DNA from: Arthrobacter sp. AK04
GTDB taxonomy: Bacteria > Actinomycetota > Actinomycetes > Actinomycetales > Micrococcaceae
Direction of reading: 5' to 3'
DNA length: 64,000 bases
Assembly (NCBI RefSeq): GCF_021129155.1
Contig: NZ_JAJOMC010000021.1
Span: 1-64,000, forward strand
Position 1 is the stretch's first letter; each line of letters begins with the position of its first letter. The notes under the pieces were generated by a model. It saw nothing but the letters and a program-made list of their open reading frames with translations, made no database searches and was not told the DNA's origin. Position numbers and translations under genes: made by a program. Positions 14,784 to 24,461 of the stretch are shown piece by piece.

Positions 14784-16208
14784 CTATTCCACCATCACAT
14801 GCTGGCCGACGTACTCTTCCAGTGCCACCCGGGCAGGTCTGGGTGCAAAACCTGACCCCTTGATCTTTGTCAGGTCCAGGATGCTGTGAAGCGGTCGGGG
14901 CGCCACATCCTTGCCTTTGAAGTATTCCTCGGTGCTGACGCCGGTGACAGCGGACCGCGGCTCCCCTACGAGTTCGTATACGTCCCCGGCAATGTCCGCC
15001 CAAGACTGGCCGTCGCCGTCGTTACTGAGGTTGTAGGTGCCGTAATCTGCTTGGGATTCCAGCAAGTGCCGGATGCCTGCGGCGATGTCCAAGGTGAAGC
15101 TGAGCCGGCCAATCTGGTCGTTGACCACGGACGGCTCGATGCCGCGGCCGGCGAGCGATGCCATGGTCCGCACGAAGTTGTTTCCCTCACCGATAACCCA
15201 ACTGGTCCGCACGATGTAGTGGCGGGGAACCACGCTGACCACGGCGTCCCCTGCTGCCTTGGTCTGGCCATAAACACCCAGGGGCGTGAAGGGTTCAGTT
15301 TCGTTATGACTCTCCCGCGCACCATCAAAGACGTAGTCGGAGGAGACGTGCACCAGGGTGAGGTCATGGTCGACGGCGGTACGCGCCAGCCGTGCGACGG
15401 CAGCAACGTTGACGGCCCAGGCGGCTGCCCGGCCTTCCGCGGTTTCCGCGGCGTCGACCGCGGTGTACGCGGCGGCATTGATAATTGTCGAGTAGTTCTT
15501 CCAGTTCCGCTCCGCGAAGGACGCCTCGCTGCCCAGATCGAAGCCCGCACGGCCGGCAAACTCAACTGTTGCATCGCCGTCGTACTGTTCCCGTAGGGCC
15601 TTGCCCAACTGGCCGTCGGCACCTACCACGAGGATCTTCTTGGCCGGCATCGGAACAACGTCCGCGAGGCGGGGGTGCGCCTTGTCCTTGTTGGACAGTT
15701 CTGCCTCCTCGAGCGGCACCGGCCAGCCGATCGCCGCCGTCTCGTCGGCGAGGTTCAGGAAGGTGTACTGACCCTGGGCATCCGCTGACCAGTGGTCGTT
15801 GACCAAGTAGGTGTAGGCCGTGTTGTCCTCCAGGGTCTGGAAGGCGTTGCCCACGCCGCGCGGAATGAAGATCGCCTGGCTGGGGTTCATTTCAGCGGTG
15901 AAAACGGCACCAAACGACGGGCCCTCGCGCAGGTCAACCCAGGCGCCGAAGATCCGCCCGGTGGCCACCGAGATGAACTTGTCCCACGGTTCTGCGTGGA
16001 TGCCGCGGGTGGTGCCGGCCTTCTCGTTGAAAGAGATGTTGTTCTGCACCGGGCGGAAGTCCGGCAGCCCGAGTGCCACCATTTTTTCCCGCTGCCAGTT
16101 CTCCTTGAACCAGCCACGATTGTCGCCGTGGACCGGCAAGTCGTACAGGACGACGCCGGGGATCGGCGTTTCGTGTGCGGTCAGCTCCTTTGAGAACTCG
16201 ATCGACAT
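14784..16208 (-). CDS. rmlCD: RmlC-RmlD fusion: dTDP-4-keto-rhamnose 3,5-epimerase and reductase
   Basis: One 474-residue polypeptide carries the last two steps of dTDP-L-rhamnose synthesis. Residues 1-185 are RmlC-like cupin: RGIHAEPW with His71 at the catalytic-base position, and WVDLREGPSFG at 90-100. From residue 191 comes an RmlD-type Rossmann reductase: VVGADGQLG at 194-202, VSSDYVFDG, and the YGQTKAAGD active-site Tyr-x3-Lys. The junction is a short linker. Such fusions are known in actinobacteria including Bifidobacterium. It lies 3 bases after rmlB and is co-transcribed with it. Confidence 0.94.
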   Translation of the reverse strand: MSIEFSKELTAHETPIPGVVLYDLPVHGDNRGWFKENWQREKMVALGLPDFRPVQNNISFNEKAGTTRGIHAEPWDKFISVATGRIFGAWVDLREGPSFGAVFTAEMNPSQAIFIPRGVGNAFQTLEDNTAYTYLVNDHWSADAQGQYTFLNLADETAAIGWPVPLEEAELSNKDKAHPRLADVVPMPAKKILVVGADGQLGKALREQYDGDATVEFAGRAGFDLGSEASFAERNWKNYSTIINAAAYTAVDAAETAEGRAAAWAVNVAAVARLARTAVDHDLTLVHVSSDYVFDGARESHNETEPFTPLGVYGQTKAAGDAVVSVVPRHYIVRTSWVIGEGNNFVRTMASLAGRGIEPSVVNDQIGRLSFTLDIAAGIRHLLESQADYGTYNLSNDGDGQSWADIAGDVYELVGEPRSAVTGVSTEEYFKGKDVAPRPLHSILDLTKIKGSGFAPRPARVALEEYVGQHVMVE

Positions 16209-16211
16209 CGT

Positions 16212-17219
<1,008 letters not shown>

Positions 17220-17243
17220 TTACCTAACCTTCTTTGGCCGCCT

Positions 17244-18014
17244 CTAACGCTCATCACCTCTGACAGCCCCGCGCGTCCTCCGGAAAGCCTCGAACATAAG
17301 CCTCAAAAGCATTATTCGGGCAGCAGCTATTTTCCGCAGGGACCTCCATCCTGATGGAGTCTGATTCTCGCCATGCAGCCGCCGGAGCACGGTCGACTCG
17401 TCCAGGTGGGCTACAGAGCCTGCCATATTGCCGCAAATGGCCAACCACAGGTCATGCGACTCCCGCACAAAGGCCGGGATCGGCACCACCAGGTCCAGGG
17501 CATCACGCCTAAACCCCATAGCGCAGCCATAATAGGCGCGGTAGCCGATCAGAATTCCCCAAAGATTGGCCAGGTTCCTTCCTGAATCAGATGAGCGCAA
17601 CTTGGGGATCCAAGGCCGGGGACCGCCGCCCAATATTTCGAAGTTACTGGCAACCACCTTGGACGTCTCAAGGGCTGCCAACATCATCGTCAAGCGTCCC
17701 TTAGTCCAAACGTCATCTTGATCCGATAGAAAAATGAACTGACCACGGCTTAGCCTGATGGCTTCCTCAAAGGTGCGGACGTATCCCCGATTGTGTGGTG
17801 CCACTAAGAGCCGAACCCTCGCGTCCTTCACTCGTCCCACAACGGCAGCGGTTTCGTCGGGCGACGCATCATCAACTACGACCACTTCGTCGTCGGGCCC
17901 CAACTCACGGAGGATGGACCCCAACTGTTCCTCTACGAACTTGCTTCCACGGTAGGTTGCCATGCACACGCTCGCCCGAACCTGCGTGGGGTGCCCAGAC
18001 GCTGCATAGTTCAT
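17244..18014 (-). CDS. Family 2 glycosyltransferase
   Basis: A 256-residue GT2 enzyme. It starts at the ATG at 18012-18014, preceded by GGAGTAAGAAA. The motifs are VCMATYRGSKFVEEQL at the N-terminus, VVVVDDASPDET, FLSDQDDVW for nucleotide-sugar and metal binding, and ESHDLWLAI on the acceptor side. These resemble rhamnosyltransferase-like GT2 members. It is the first gene of the leftward rhamnose operon and faces the DPM-like gene across the intergenic region that carries a palindrome. Confidence 0.88.
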   Translation of the reverse strand: MNYAASGHPTQVRASVCMATYRGSKFVEEQLGSILRELGPDDEVVVVDDASPDETAAVVGRVKDARVRLLVAPHNRGYVRTFEEAIRLSRGQFIFLSDQDDVWTKGRLTMMLAALETSKVVASNFEILGGGPRPWIPKLRSSDSGRNLANLWGILIGYRAYYGCAMGFRRDALDLVVPIPAFVRESHDLWLAICGNMAGSVAHLDESTVLRRLHGENQTPSGWRSLRKIAAARIMLLRLMFEAFRRTRGAVRGDER

Positions 18015-18160
18015 TTTCTTACTCCACACAGATAGATGACTGACTCAGGGTCACGGACCGTGCATCATCCTACGGTGTCCCTTTGGAGCAAGGATTATGC
18101 CTCCCCGCCGCGGACGGAGCTTGAGGCCTGCATTCGCCGCTATTCCGTCGCCGGGAGCAG

Positions 18161-18177
18161 GGACATGACTCATGTCC
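18161..18177. promoter_or_regulatory. 17-bp palindrome, candidate operator
   Basis: GGACATGACTCATGTCC is a perfect inverted repeat of two 8-bp arms around one central base, in the middle of the 304-base gap between the two divergent rhamnose operons. Such a dyad suits a homodimeric HTH repressor. A second, shorter dyad CACGGACCGTG lies at 18052-18062, nearer the leftward operon. No regulator gene is adjacent, so the binding protein is unknown. Confidence 0.5.
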
Positions 18178-18278
18178 AACTAAGTTGTTTCTCTCCTATG
18201 GCGGACCCCCGGTGATACCACGCAAAGCGGGATATTGGTCACTCCGAGGGTCGGCTGGGCTGCGCCCCAAGCCCGCAG

Positions 18279-18300
18279 TGGCCCGGCCAGCCCCGGGCCA
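18279..18300 (+). promoter_or_regulatory. 8-bp hairpin in the leader of the DPM-like gene
   Basis: TGGCCCGG (18279-18286) pairs perfectly with CCGGGCCA (18293-18300) around a 6-base loop, ending 18 bases before the ATG at 18319. It may influence translation or end readthrough. No T-run follows; the next bases are TTGATATATT. Confidence 0.4.
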
Positions 18301-18318
18301 TTGATATATTGGGACCCT

Positions 18319-19077
18319 ATGAAAACTGATACCTCTGCGCGGGTCCTAGTCATCATGCCTGCCTGGAATGAGGCTGAATCTGTAGGAAATACCGTCCGTG
18401 AAGTCCTGTCCGTGGGTATGCCGTACGACGTTTTGGTCGTCAACGATGGTTCAAAGGACGAAACTGCCGTCTTGGCGGCGGCCGCCGGCGCAACGGTGCT
18501 CAACCTTCCCTTCAACCTCGGCGTGGGGGGAGCAATGCGTGCGGGGTTCAAATACGCACAGCGCAGAGGATACAGCCGCGTGATCCAAGTCGATGCCGAC
18601 GGGCAGCACGACCCGCGGAACATTGAGGAGGTCCTCTCGGGCTTGGAATATGCTGACATTTCCATTGGTGCCCGCTTCGCGGACCGGGGCGATTACGAGG
18701 TGAAAGGACCCCGTAAATGGGCAATGCAGTTTCTCGCCCGTGTTATCTCGGGGCTGGCAAAAACGCGGCTTACGGACGTAACGTCGGGCTTCCGGGCGGC
18801 GAACGAACGTGCGATTAATCAATATCTTGACCACTACCCAGCCGAGTACCTGGGAGACACCATCGACTCCTTGGTCGTCGCCGTCCGCTCCGGATGCAAG
18901 GTAACCCAGATACCGGTGGCCATGCGCCCCCGGCAGGGTGGAACGCCAAGCCATGACCCTGTAAAAGCAGCTATCTATCTTGGACGTTCGGTGTTCGCTT
19001 TGCTCTTTGCGCTGACACGCAAGCGGTCGCTGCTCCAGACATCAGACAAGACCAGTCAGGAGCCGGCAACATGCTGA
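18319..19077 (+). CDS. DPM1/GtrB-like polyprenyl-phosphate glycosyltransferase
   Basis: A 252-residue GT2 enzyme that should load a hexose onto undecaprenyl (or decaprenyl) phosphate at the inner membrane face. It has VIMPAWNEAESVGNTV, VVNDGSKDET, the glycine-rich NLGVGGAMRAG, and VDADGQHDP as the DxD-like metal site. TSGFRAANERA follows the catalytic domain. The start is the ATG at 18319, after GGGA; an in-frame extension to 18235 lies over the leader hairpin. It overlaps the DUF2304 gene by 7 bases. This GT2 plus DUF2304 pairing is common and suggests a functional unit with a membrane flippase such as the GtrA protein at 9496-9942. Confidence 0.88.
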   Translation: MKTDTSARVLVIMPAWNEAESVGNTVREVLSVGMPYDVLVVNDGSKDETAVLAAAAGATVLNLPFNLGVGGAMRAGFKYAQRRGYSRVIQVDADGQHDPRNIEEVLSGLEYADISIGARFADRGDYEVKGPRKWAMQFLARVISGLAKTRLTDVTSGFRAANERAINQYLDHYPAEYLGDTIDSLVVAVRSGCKVTQIPVAMRPRQGGTPSHDPVKAAIYLGRSVFALLFALTRKRSLLQTSDKTSQEPATC

Positions 19078-19454
19078 ACATCGCTGCCTTTATTCTCGCC
19101 CTCGCCATAGTTGGCGTGGTATTCGAGATGCTTCGACGGAAGAAACTCCGCGAGAAGTATGCCGCGCTCTGGCTCTTCGTGGGTATCGGGACACTGGTAC
19201 TGGCTGCTTTCCCCCGGCTCCTGACGATCGTGACAGAGTTCTCAGGCGTGCAGCTCCCCTCAAACCTTTTGTTTATCATCAGCATCCTCCTGCTCCTGGG
19301 CGTGTGCCTCCACCTGTCATGGGAGATCTCTGTCGTCGAAGATGAGACCAGAACGCTGGCTGAGGAGGTTGCAATCCTCCGGGCCCTTATTGAAGCGCTG
19401 CCGGCAGCGGAAAACGCAGAGGGCAATCCCACAAAATTGCCCGGCTCGCAGTAG
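19071..19454 (+). CDS. DUF2304 membrane protein
   Basis: A 127-residue protein with three hydrophobic segments, the basic motif RRKKLREKYAALWL after the first helix, and a C-terminal coiled-coil-like tail (SVVEDETRTLAEEVAILRA). This is the DUF2304 layout. DUF2304 proteins are commonly encoded directly after GT2 genes of the DPM/GtrB type and are thought to anchor or assist them; the exact role is not established. Its start overlaps the end of the GT2 gene (ATGCTGA), so translation is coupled. Confidence 0.9.
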   Translation: MLNIAAFILALAIVGVVFEMLRRKKLREKYAALWLFVGIGTLVLAAFPRLLTIVTEFSGVQLPSNLLFIISILLLLGVCLHLSWEISVVEDETRTLAEEVAILRALIEALPAAENAEGNPTKLPGSQ

Positions 19455-19467
19455 AGAAGCGCGAGCA

Positions 19468-20355
19468 ATGGCACTTGACATCTTCATCCCTTATTGGGGT
19501 GACGTGAATTACATGAAGCAGGCAGTCGACAGTGTTCTGGCACAGGACAACGATGACTGGTTGCTGACGGTGGTGGATGATGCCTATCCAGGTGATGAAG
19601 TGCGGCGGTACGTTGAGGCTATAAGCGACGAACGCGTCAGGTACGTGCGGAAAGCAACCAACGAGGGGATTACGGAAAATTTCCGCACCTGCATTTCCCT
19701 TGCAACTCAAGACATTGTGGTCGTCATGGGTTGCGATGATGTCCTGCTCCCCAACTTCGTCACCGTTGTTCAAAAAGCCGGCGCCAATTATCCGGAGGCG
19801 GCGATAATACAACCAGGCGTACAAGTTATCGACGAGGGGGGCAACCCGACGAAGCCCCTCACCGACCTCGTCAAACAGCATATGGTTAAGCCCCGGGGAA
19901 GAGATCAAAGGCTTGTCAAAGGCGAACACCTGGCCGAAAGCCTCCTACACGGCGACTGGTTGTATTGGCCGTCCCTAGCTTTCAGGCGGGAAAGCATCAG
20001 CAGGTTCGACTTCCGCGATGGATTTCCCGTCATCCAGGATCTGGCACTCGTGATGGACATGGTGCTGGACGGCGCCGTGTTGCTCATTGAACCCGAGGTA
20101 TGCTTCGCGTACAGGCGGCATACCCGCAGCGCCTCCGGGGCGAAGCTACTTGACGGATCGCGCTTCGAAGGCGAACGTGACTATTTCGCTCTTGCAGCCC
20201 GACTCTGCGACGCTAAAGGCTGGGGCAGGGCAGGCAGGGCCGCGAGGCTCCGTCTAACGTCCCGGGCCCACGCCCTGCTCTATGTGCCATACGCCCTTCG
20301 CAGGCGGAGAATCAACACACTTAAAGGATTGGTGAACCATGCCTTCGGAAAGTGA
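19468..20355 (+). CDS. Family 2 glycosyltransferase
   Basis: A 295-residue GT2 enzyme. It starts at the ATG at 19468-19470 (GAGAAG upstream), 14 bases after the DUF2304 stop; the frame is open earlier but that overlaps DUF2304. It has FIPYWGDVNYMKQAVDSVL, VVDDAYPGDE, GITENF, and VVVMGCDDVLLP, where CDD replaces the usual DxD. After the catalytic domain comes YWPSLAFRRESI. It overlaps the next GT2 gene by 17 bases. The donor and acceptor are unknown; an operon with rmlA suggests rhamnose or a related sugar. Confidence 0.86.
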   Translation: MALDIFIPYWGDVNYMKQAVDSVLAQDNDDWLLTVVDDAYPGDEVRRYVEAISDERVRYVRKATNEGITENFRTCISLATQDIVVVMGCDDVLLPNFVTVVQKAGANYPEAAIIQPGVQVIDEGGNPTKPLTDLVKQHMVKPRGRDQRLVKGEHLAESLLHGDWLYWPSLAFRRESISRFDFRDGFPVIQDLALVMDMVLDGAVLLIEPEVCFAYRRHTRSASGAKLLDGSRFEGERDYFALAARLCDAKGWGRAGRAARLRLTSRAHALLYVPYALRRRRINTLKGLVNHAFGK

Positions 20356-21280
20356 AGTGCAAGGTTCAGAGTCCATGGCTGATCCTGCCCCTCTGTCCCA
20401 AGTAGCCTGTGTGGTGACGGCCTACCGCCCCTCAGCGGAACTAATAGCCAATGTCCAAGCACTGGTGGCCCAGTCCGGCAGGGTCATTGTGGTAGACGAC
20501 GGAAGCGGCCCTGGTTACGAACAAATTTTGGGGAAAGTGGCAGAAATTGGCGCCGAAGTTGAACGTCTGGCGACAAATTCTGGCATCGGGGCAGCCCTCA
20601 ACCGCGGGCTGGAACGGGCACGCCAAACACCAGGCATTGGCTATATAGTCACTGTCGACCAGGATTCCGTCCTCCCTCCGGGCTATGTCCAATCGCTCCT
20701 TGCAGGCGAGGCTGCTGCTCGTTTGCGTGGACTTGCCCCTGGACTTATTGGGCCAGCGCGCATACACGGCAACCCGGTGATGTCCTCAGGAACGCGGAAC
20801 GGCGTTGTTCTCGGAAGGGAGCCCATCCAGTCGGGGCTGATGATCACAATGCAGGCCTTAGAGCACGTAGGCGCTTTTCAGGAAGAACTGTTCATCGATT
20901 TGGTGGACACAGAATTCTACCTTCGTGCAACCGACGCGGGCTGGCCAACCATCCTTGCTGATGCCGAATTCGATCACTCACTGGGTACTTTTGTCGAAGC
21001 GCGAGTATTTGGACTGCCTGTTATGCTGCCTGCCGGCCCGCTTCGAGTGCGTACGGCCGCCTCGTGGCGCTATTACTACATCTTCAGAAACAGGATTTTG
21101 GTCTCGCGGCAATATGCGAAGCGCCACCCCGTTTGGATTGCCACCGGCTTGTGGGCTGATCTTCGACACTTGGCCTGGGTCACAACACTGGCGCCAGGAC
21201 GGTCATCACGACTTGCAGCAGCGGCGACCGGCGTCAGGGACGGCATTCTGGGGCGCAGCGGCAAAAAGCCGCGCCCCTGA
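20339..21280 (+). CDS. RfbF-like rhamnosyltransferase (GT2)
   Basis: A 313-residue GT2 enzyme similar in pattern to dTDP-rhamnose transferases. It has CVVTAYRPSAELIANV, VVDDGSGPG, NSGIGAALNRGLE, TVDQDSVLPP (metal motif DQD) and, later, IDLVDTEFYLRATDAGW. The C-terminal third holds SWRYYYIFRN, typical of RfbF/WsaF-like rhamnosyltransferases. It is preceded by AAAGGATTGG and overlaps the upstream gene by 17 bases, with rmlA 70 bases downstream. Rhamnose transfer is inferred from family and context. Confidence 0.87.
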   Translation: MPSESEVQGSESMADPAPLSQVACVVTAYRPSAELIANVQALVAQSGRVIVVDDGSGPGYEQILGKVAEIGAEVERLATNSGIGAALNRGLERARQTPGIGYIVTVDQDSVLPPGYVQSLLAGEAAARLRGLAPGLIGPARIHGNPVMSSGTRNGVVLGREPIQSGLMITMQALEHVGAFQEELFIDLVDTEFYLRATDAGWPTILADAEFDHSLGTFVEARVFGLPVMLPAGPLRVRTAASWRYYYIFRNRILVSRQYAKRHPVWIATGLWADLRHLAWVTTLAPGRSSRLAAAATGVRDGILGRSGKKPRP

Positions 21281-21350
21281 ACTGACGGACACCAACTCCC
21301 TACCGCCACAGGTTTGGCTCACGAGTAAGCCTTAGGAGAGGATATAGTCC

Positions 21351-22214
21351 ATGCGCGGAATAATTTTGGCTGGCGGAACTGGATCGCGGCTTCACCCAAT
21401 CACCCTTGGCATCAGCAAGCAGCTCGTTCCTGTTTACGACAAGCCAATGATTTATTACCCCCTCTCCACCTTGATCCTTGCCGGCATCAGGGACATCCTG
21501 ATCATCACGACACCACACGACGCAGATCAGTTCCAGCGGCTGCTGGGCGATGGCTCCCAGTTCGGTATCAATCTGACCTACGTCCAGCAGCCCTCCCCCG
21601 ACGGCCTCGCGCAGGCGTTTATCCTGGGTGCCGAACACATCGGTGGCGAGACGGTAGCGTTGGTGCTCGGCGACAACATCTTTTATGGGCAAGGGATGGG
21701 TACGCAGCTGCGCCGTCATGCTGAGATCGATGGCGGTGCAGTCTTTGGCTACTGGGTAAAGGATCCCAAGTCGTATGGCGTCGTGGAGTTCGACGATGAC
21801 GGAAAAGCGCTTTCACTCGAAGAGAAGCCGGAAAGGCCACGAAGCCATTACGCGGTTCCGGGACTTTACTTTTACGACAATGACGTCATCGAGATCGCAA
21901 AAAACTTGAAACCCTCTGCCCGTGGCGAGCTCGAGATCACGGACGTAAACCGGACATACCTTGAACGGGGCAAGCTTCAGGTAGAGATTCTGCCCCGCGG
22001 CACAGCTTGGCTGGATACCGGAACTTTCAATGATCTCAGCGACGCATCGAATTTCATCCGGACGGTCGAGAACCGCCAAGGACTCAAGATTGGTGCTCCC
22101 GAGGAAATTGCATGGCGTCAGGGCTTCCTGACTGACGACGAGCTCCGGCGCCGCGCCGAGCCTCTCGTCAAGAGTGGATACGGCAACTACCTATTAGAGC
22201 TTCTGGAGGACTAG
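21351..22214 (+). CDS. rmlA: Glucose-1-phosphate thymidylyltransferase
   Basis: Makes dTDP-glucose from dTTP and glucose-1-phosphate, the first committed step to dTDP-rhamnose. The 287-residue length is normal. The nucleotide-binding motif is [12 protein letters not shown] at residues 5-16, with [16 protein letters not shown] at 24-39, [10 protein letters not shown] near 108, and [11 protein letters not shown] strong ribosome site (AGGAGAGG) lies upstream. It is separated from rmlB and rmlCD, which are in the divergent operon, so both operons must be expressed together for rhamnose synthesis. Confidence 0.97.
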   Translation: MRGIILAGGTGSRLHPITLGISKQLVPVYDKPMIYYPLSTLILAGIRDILIITTPHDADQFQRLLGDGSQFGINLTYVQQPSPDGLAQAFILGAEHIGGETVALVLGDNIFYGQGMGTQLRRHAEIDGGAVFGYWVKDPKSYGVVEFDDDGKALSLEEKPERPRSHYAVPGLYFYDNDVIEIAKNLKPSARGELEITDVNRTYLERGKLQVEILPRGTAWLDTGTFNDLSDASNFIRTVENRQGLKIGAPEEIAWRQGFLTDDELRRRAEPLVKSGYGNYLLELLED

Positions 22215-22270
22215 GCTCTGCGGCTTCAACCTCACCCGCCGTTTACCTGCTGTCTTTCCGTGGAGTCCTC

Positions 22271-24253
22271 ATGAGTTGGTTTTCTGTCATTCCCATGGCT
22301 GCCGTGTGCGTGGCCCTACTGTTTCTGCCGGGCACGCTACTCATCCTTGCTCTTGGCCTCCGCAACCCTGGCTTTATTGCCGTTGCTCCCCTTCTGACAG
22401 TTAGCATTGCGGCTGTAACCGCCATAGTCGCGCCTTATGCCGGAGTAAGTTGGTCACTCCTGCCCGTCATCGTCGCCTCCCTGGCCGCTGCTGCCGTGCT
22501 CTTTGTCGCCCGGAAAGCCCTAAAGCTGCGGCAGCCGCACCAAAAATGGCGCGCAGCGGTCTTCCCCTCCAAGCAAATGCTTCTCCTGGCGGTAGCCGGC
22601 TTTCTTGTGGGCGCTGGCTCCGTAGGCCTGCAACTGCGCGCAGCATTCGGCCGTCCGGAGAACGTCTCCCAGACCTTCGACAGCGTCTTTCACCTGAATG
22701 CACTTCGGTATGTCCTGGAAACGGGAAATGCCTCTTCGATGACGATTACGGGGATGACCAACGGCGACAATCCTCCATACTTCTACCCGGCCGCCTGGCA
22801 TGGCCTGGCGTCCCTTCTTATCCAAATAACTGGTCTTCAACTACCCGCTGCGGTCAACGTACTCAACCTTTGCGTTGCAATGACCGTCTGGACACTCGGC
22901 TGCATGTTCCTTACCCGATCCATTATGGGCTCTAACCCCTATGCCATCAGTGCAGCGGGAGTCCTGGCGGCGGGCTTCGGATCCTTTCCCATCCTGCTGC
23001 TCGACTTCGGGGTCCTATACCCAAACTTCCTGTCCGTAAGTATGCTTCCCGCGGCGTTGGCCTGTGTTAGTTTGTTCTTCGGTACCAGTACCTTTTCACA
23101 TATTGGCCCTCTTGCCCGTTACACACTGGCTCCACTTTCCGCGCTCGGCGTTGCCATTGCCCACCCTAACGGAGTGATGTCCTTGGCGGCCATGTCTGTC
23201 CCGATCCTCGTCGCTTCCTTCATAGCCGTCACATTGAGGCAACGCCGCGAGGGGAGGCCGCCAGGCGCAACGCTCACCGCCACTGCCGGGCTGCTCGTGG
23301 CCCTGGCCGTTATCGCTGTGCTGTGGAAATATGTCCGTCCGCCAGCCGCTGCCGCGACTTGGCTCCCTGTACAGACTCCCGGGCAAGCAGTCGGTGAAAT
23401 CCTGACGAATTCAGCTATGCAGCGTCCTCCCGCCTGGGCGGTCAGCATTCTCGTCGTGGCGGGTCTGATCTACGTACTGAAACGCCCGTTCTCAATGTGG
23501 ATCGCAGCATCCTTCCTGGTCATTGCGACCCTCTTTGTCATGGTTTCCGCCGGGGCGGCAGGAAGCACAAGGGACCTGTTAACCGGTGTCTGGTACAACG
23601 ACAGCTACCGTTTGGCGGCACTGCTGCCGGTTGCAGGGGCAGCCCTTGGCGCCATCGGGGTTGCATGGGTCGTCCAATCGCTGCAAAGCCGCATTCAGGC
23701 GGCTCCTGGCAGAAACAAGCTTGTCCGGAGAGCGCAAAGGCCCTTCACTTTGTTCACTGCCGGGCCGCTCGTCTTCCTGGCTGTCATTGGACTCCTACAG
23801 GCGCCCCCGATGATTACTCCAGTCCGGTCCGCCCAGGCCAACTACTCCACGACGCCGGACTCCCCTTTGGTGAGTTCAGACGAGATGGCCCTGATCGACG
23901 ACCTCGACGAGTACGTTCCGGCGGACGCAACCATTGCGGTTAATCCCTGGACCGGAGGTGCAATGGCATTTGCAATGGCGGACCGCAACACGACGTCCAA
24001 GCACACACTGACTACCTATACAGAAGCCACCGAACTGTTGAACAACAAGTTCCGGGAAGCAGCGAGCGATCCTACTGTGTGCCCGGCTGCACGTGCAAAC
24101 AACGTCCGATTTGTACTTGATTTCGGAACACGGGAAGTCCACGGAGGCAACCACGGCTTCCAAGGCCTCCAAATTCCTGATTCAACGCCAGGTTTTGAAC
24201 TGGTTGCGCGGCATGGAGAAGCAAAGCTGTTTAGGGTCACCGCCTGCGGTTGA
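22271..24253 (+). CDS. DUF6541-like polytopic membrane protein, possible GT-C transferase
   Basis: A 660-residue protein with about 13 hydrophobic segments and a soluble C-terminal domain of about 120 residues containing Cys pairs. The first large extracytoplasmic loop (about 125-175) contains SQTFDSVFHLNALRYVLETG and NPPYFYPAAWHG, which resemble the acidic and aromatic loop motifs of DUF6541 proteins from actinobacterial wall-polysaccharide loci. These look like membrane glycosyltransferases but are uncharacterised. GGAG sits 5 bases before the ATG. It ends the rightward rhamnose operon and could use the polyprenyl-phosphate sugar made by the DPM-like enzyme at 18319. Confidence 0.72.
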   Translation: MSWFSVIPMAAVCVALLFLPGTLLILALGLRNPGFIAVAPLLTVSIAAVTAIVAPYAGVSWSLLPVIVASLAAAAVLFVARKALKLRQPHQKWRAAVFPSKQMLLLAVAGFLVGAGSVGLQLRAAFGRPENVSQTFDSVFHLNALRYVLETGNASSMTITGMTNGDNPPYFYPAAWHGLASLLIQITGLQLPAAVNVLNLCVAMTVWTLGCMFLTRSIMGSNPYAISAAGVLAAGFGSFPILLLDFGVLYPNFLSVSMLPAALACVSLFFGTSTFSHIGPLARYTLAPLSALGVAIAHPNGVMSLAAMSVPILVASFIAVTLRQRREGRPPGATLTATAGLLVALAVIAVLWKYVRPPAAAATWLPVQTPGQAVGEILTNSAMQRPPAWAVSILVVAGLIYVLKRPFSMWIAASFLVIATLFVMVSAGAAGSTRDLLTGVWYNDSYRLAALLPVAGAALGAIGVAWVVQSLQSRIQAAPGRNKLVRRAQRPFTLFTAGPLVFLAVIGLLQAPPMITPVRSAQANYSTTPDSPLVSSDEMALIDDLDEYVPADATIAVNPWTGGAMAFAMADRNTTSKHTLTTYTEATELLNNKFREAASDPTVCPAARANNVRFVLDFGTREVHGGNHGFQGLQIPDSTPGFELVARHGEAKLFRVTACG

Positions 24254-24461
24254 GGCTCTGCCTAGCCTTAGCCCTCGCGGCACCGAAGGTGCAGGCATCG
24301 TTGCCGAACAGTGCGCGTGCCGGAGTTGCACCACCGCCGAATCGTTTTCTCGATGCCTTGCAAGGGTTCCCATAGCAGGTCTACAGCCGGGATGAACTAG
24401 CTCGCCGAACAGGGACAGGCGGTTCCCGTGCCCCTGCTGCCAGCTACTCGGGAGCTATCTT
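24254..24461. other. 208-base convergent gap
   Basis: No gene is visible. An imperfect stem joins CAGGGACA (24410-24417) to TGCCCCTG (24429-24436) with one mismatch, a possible weak bidirectional terminator between the rhamnose and galactofuranan operons. Confidence 0.35.
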
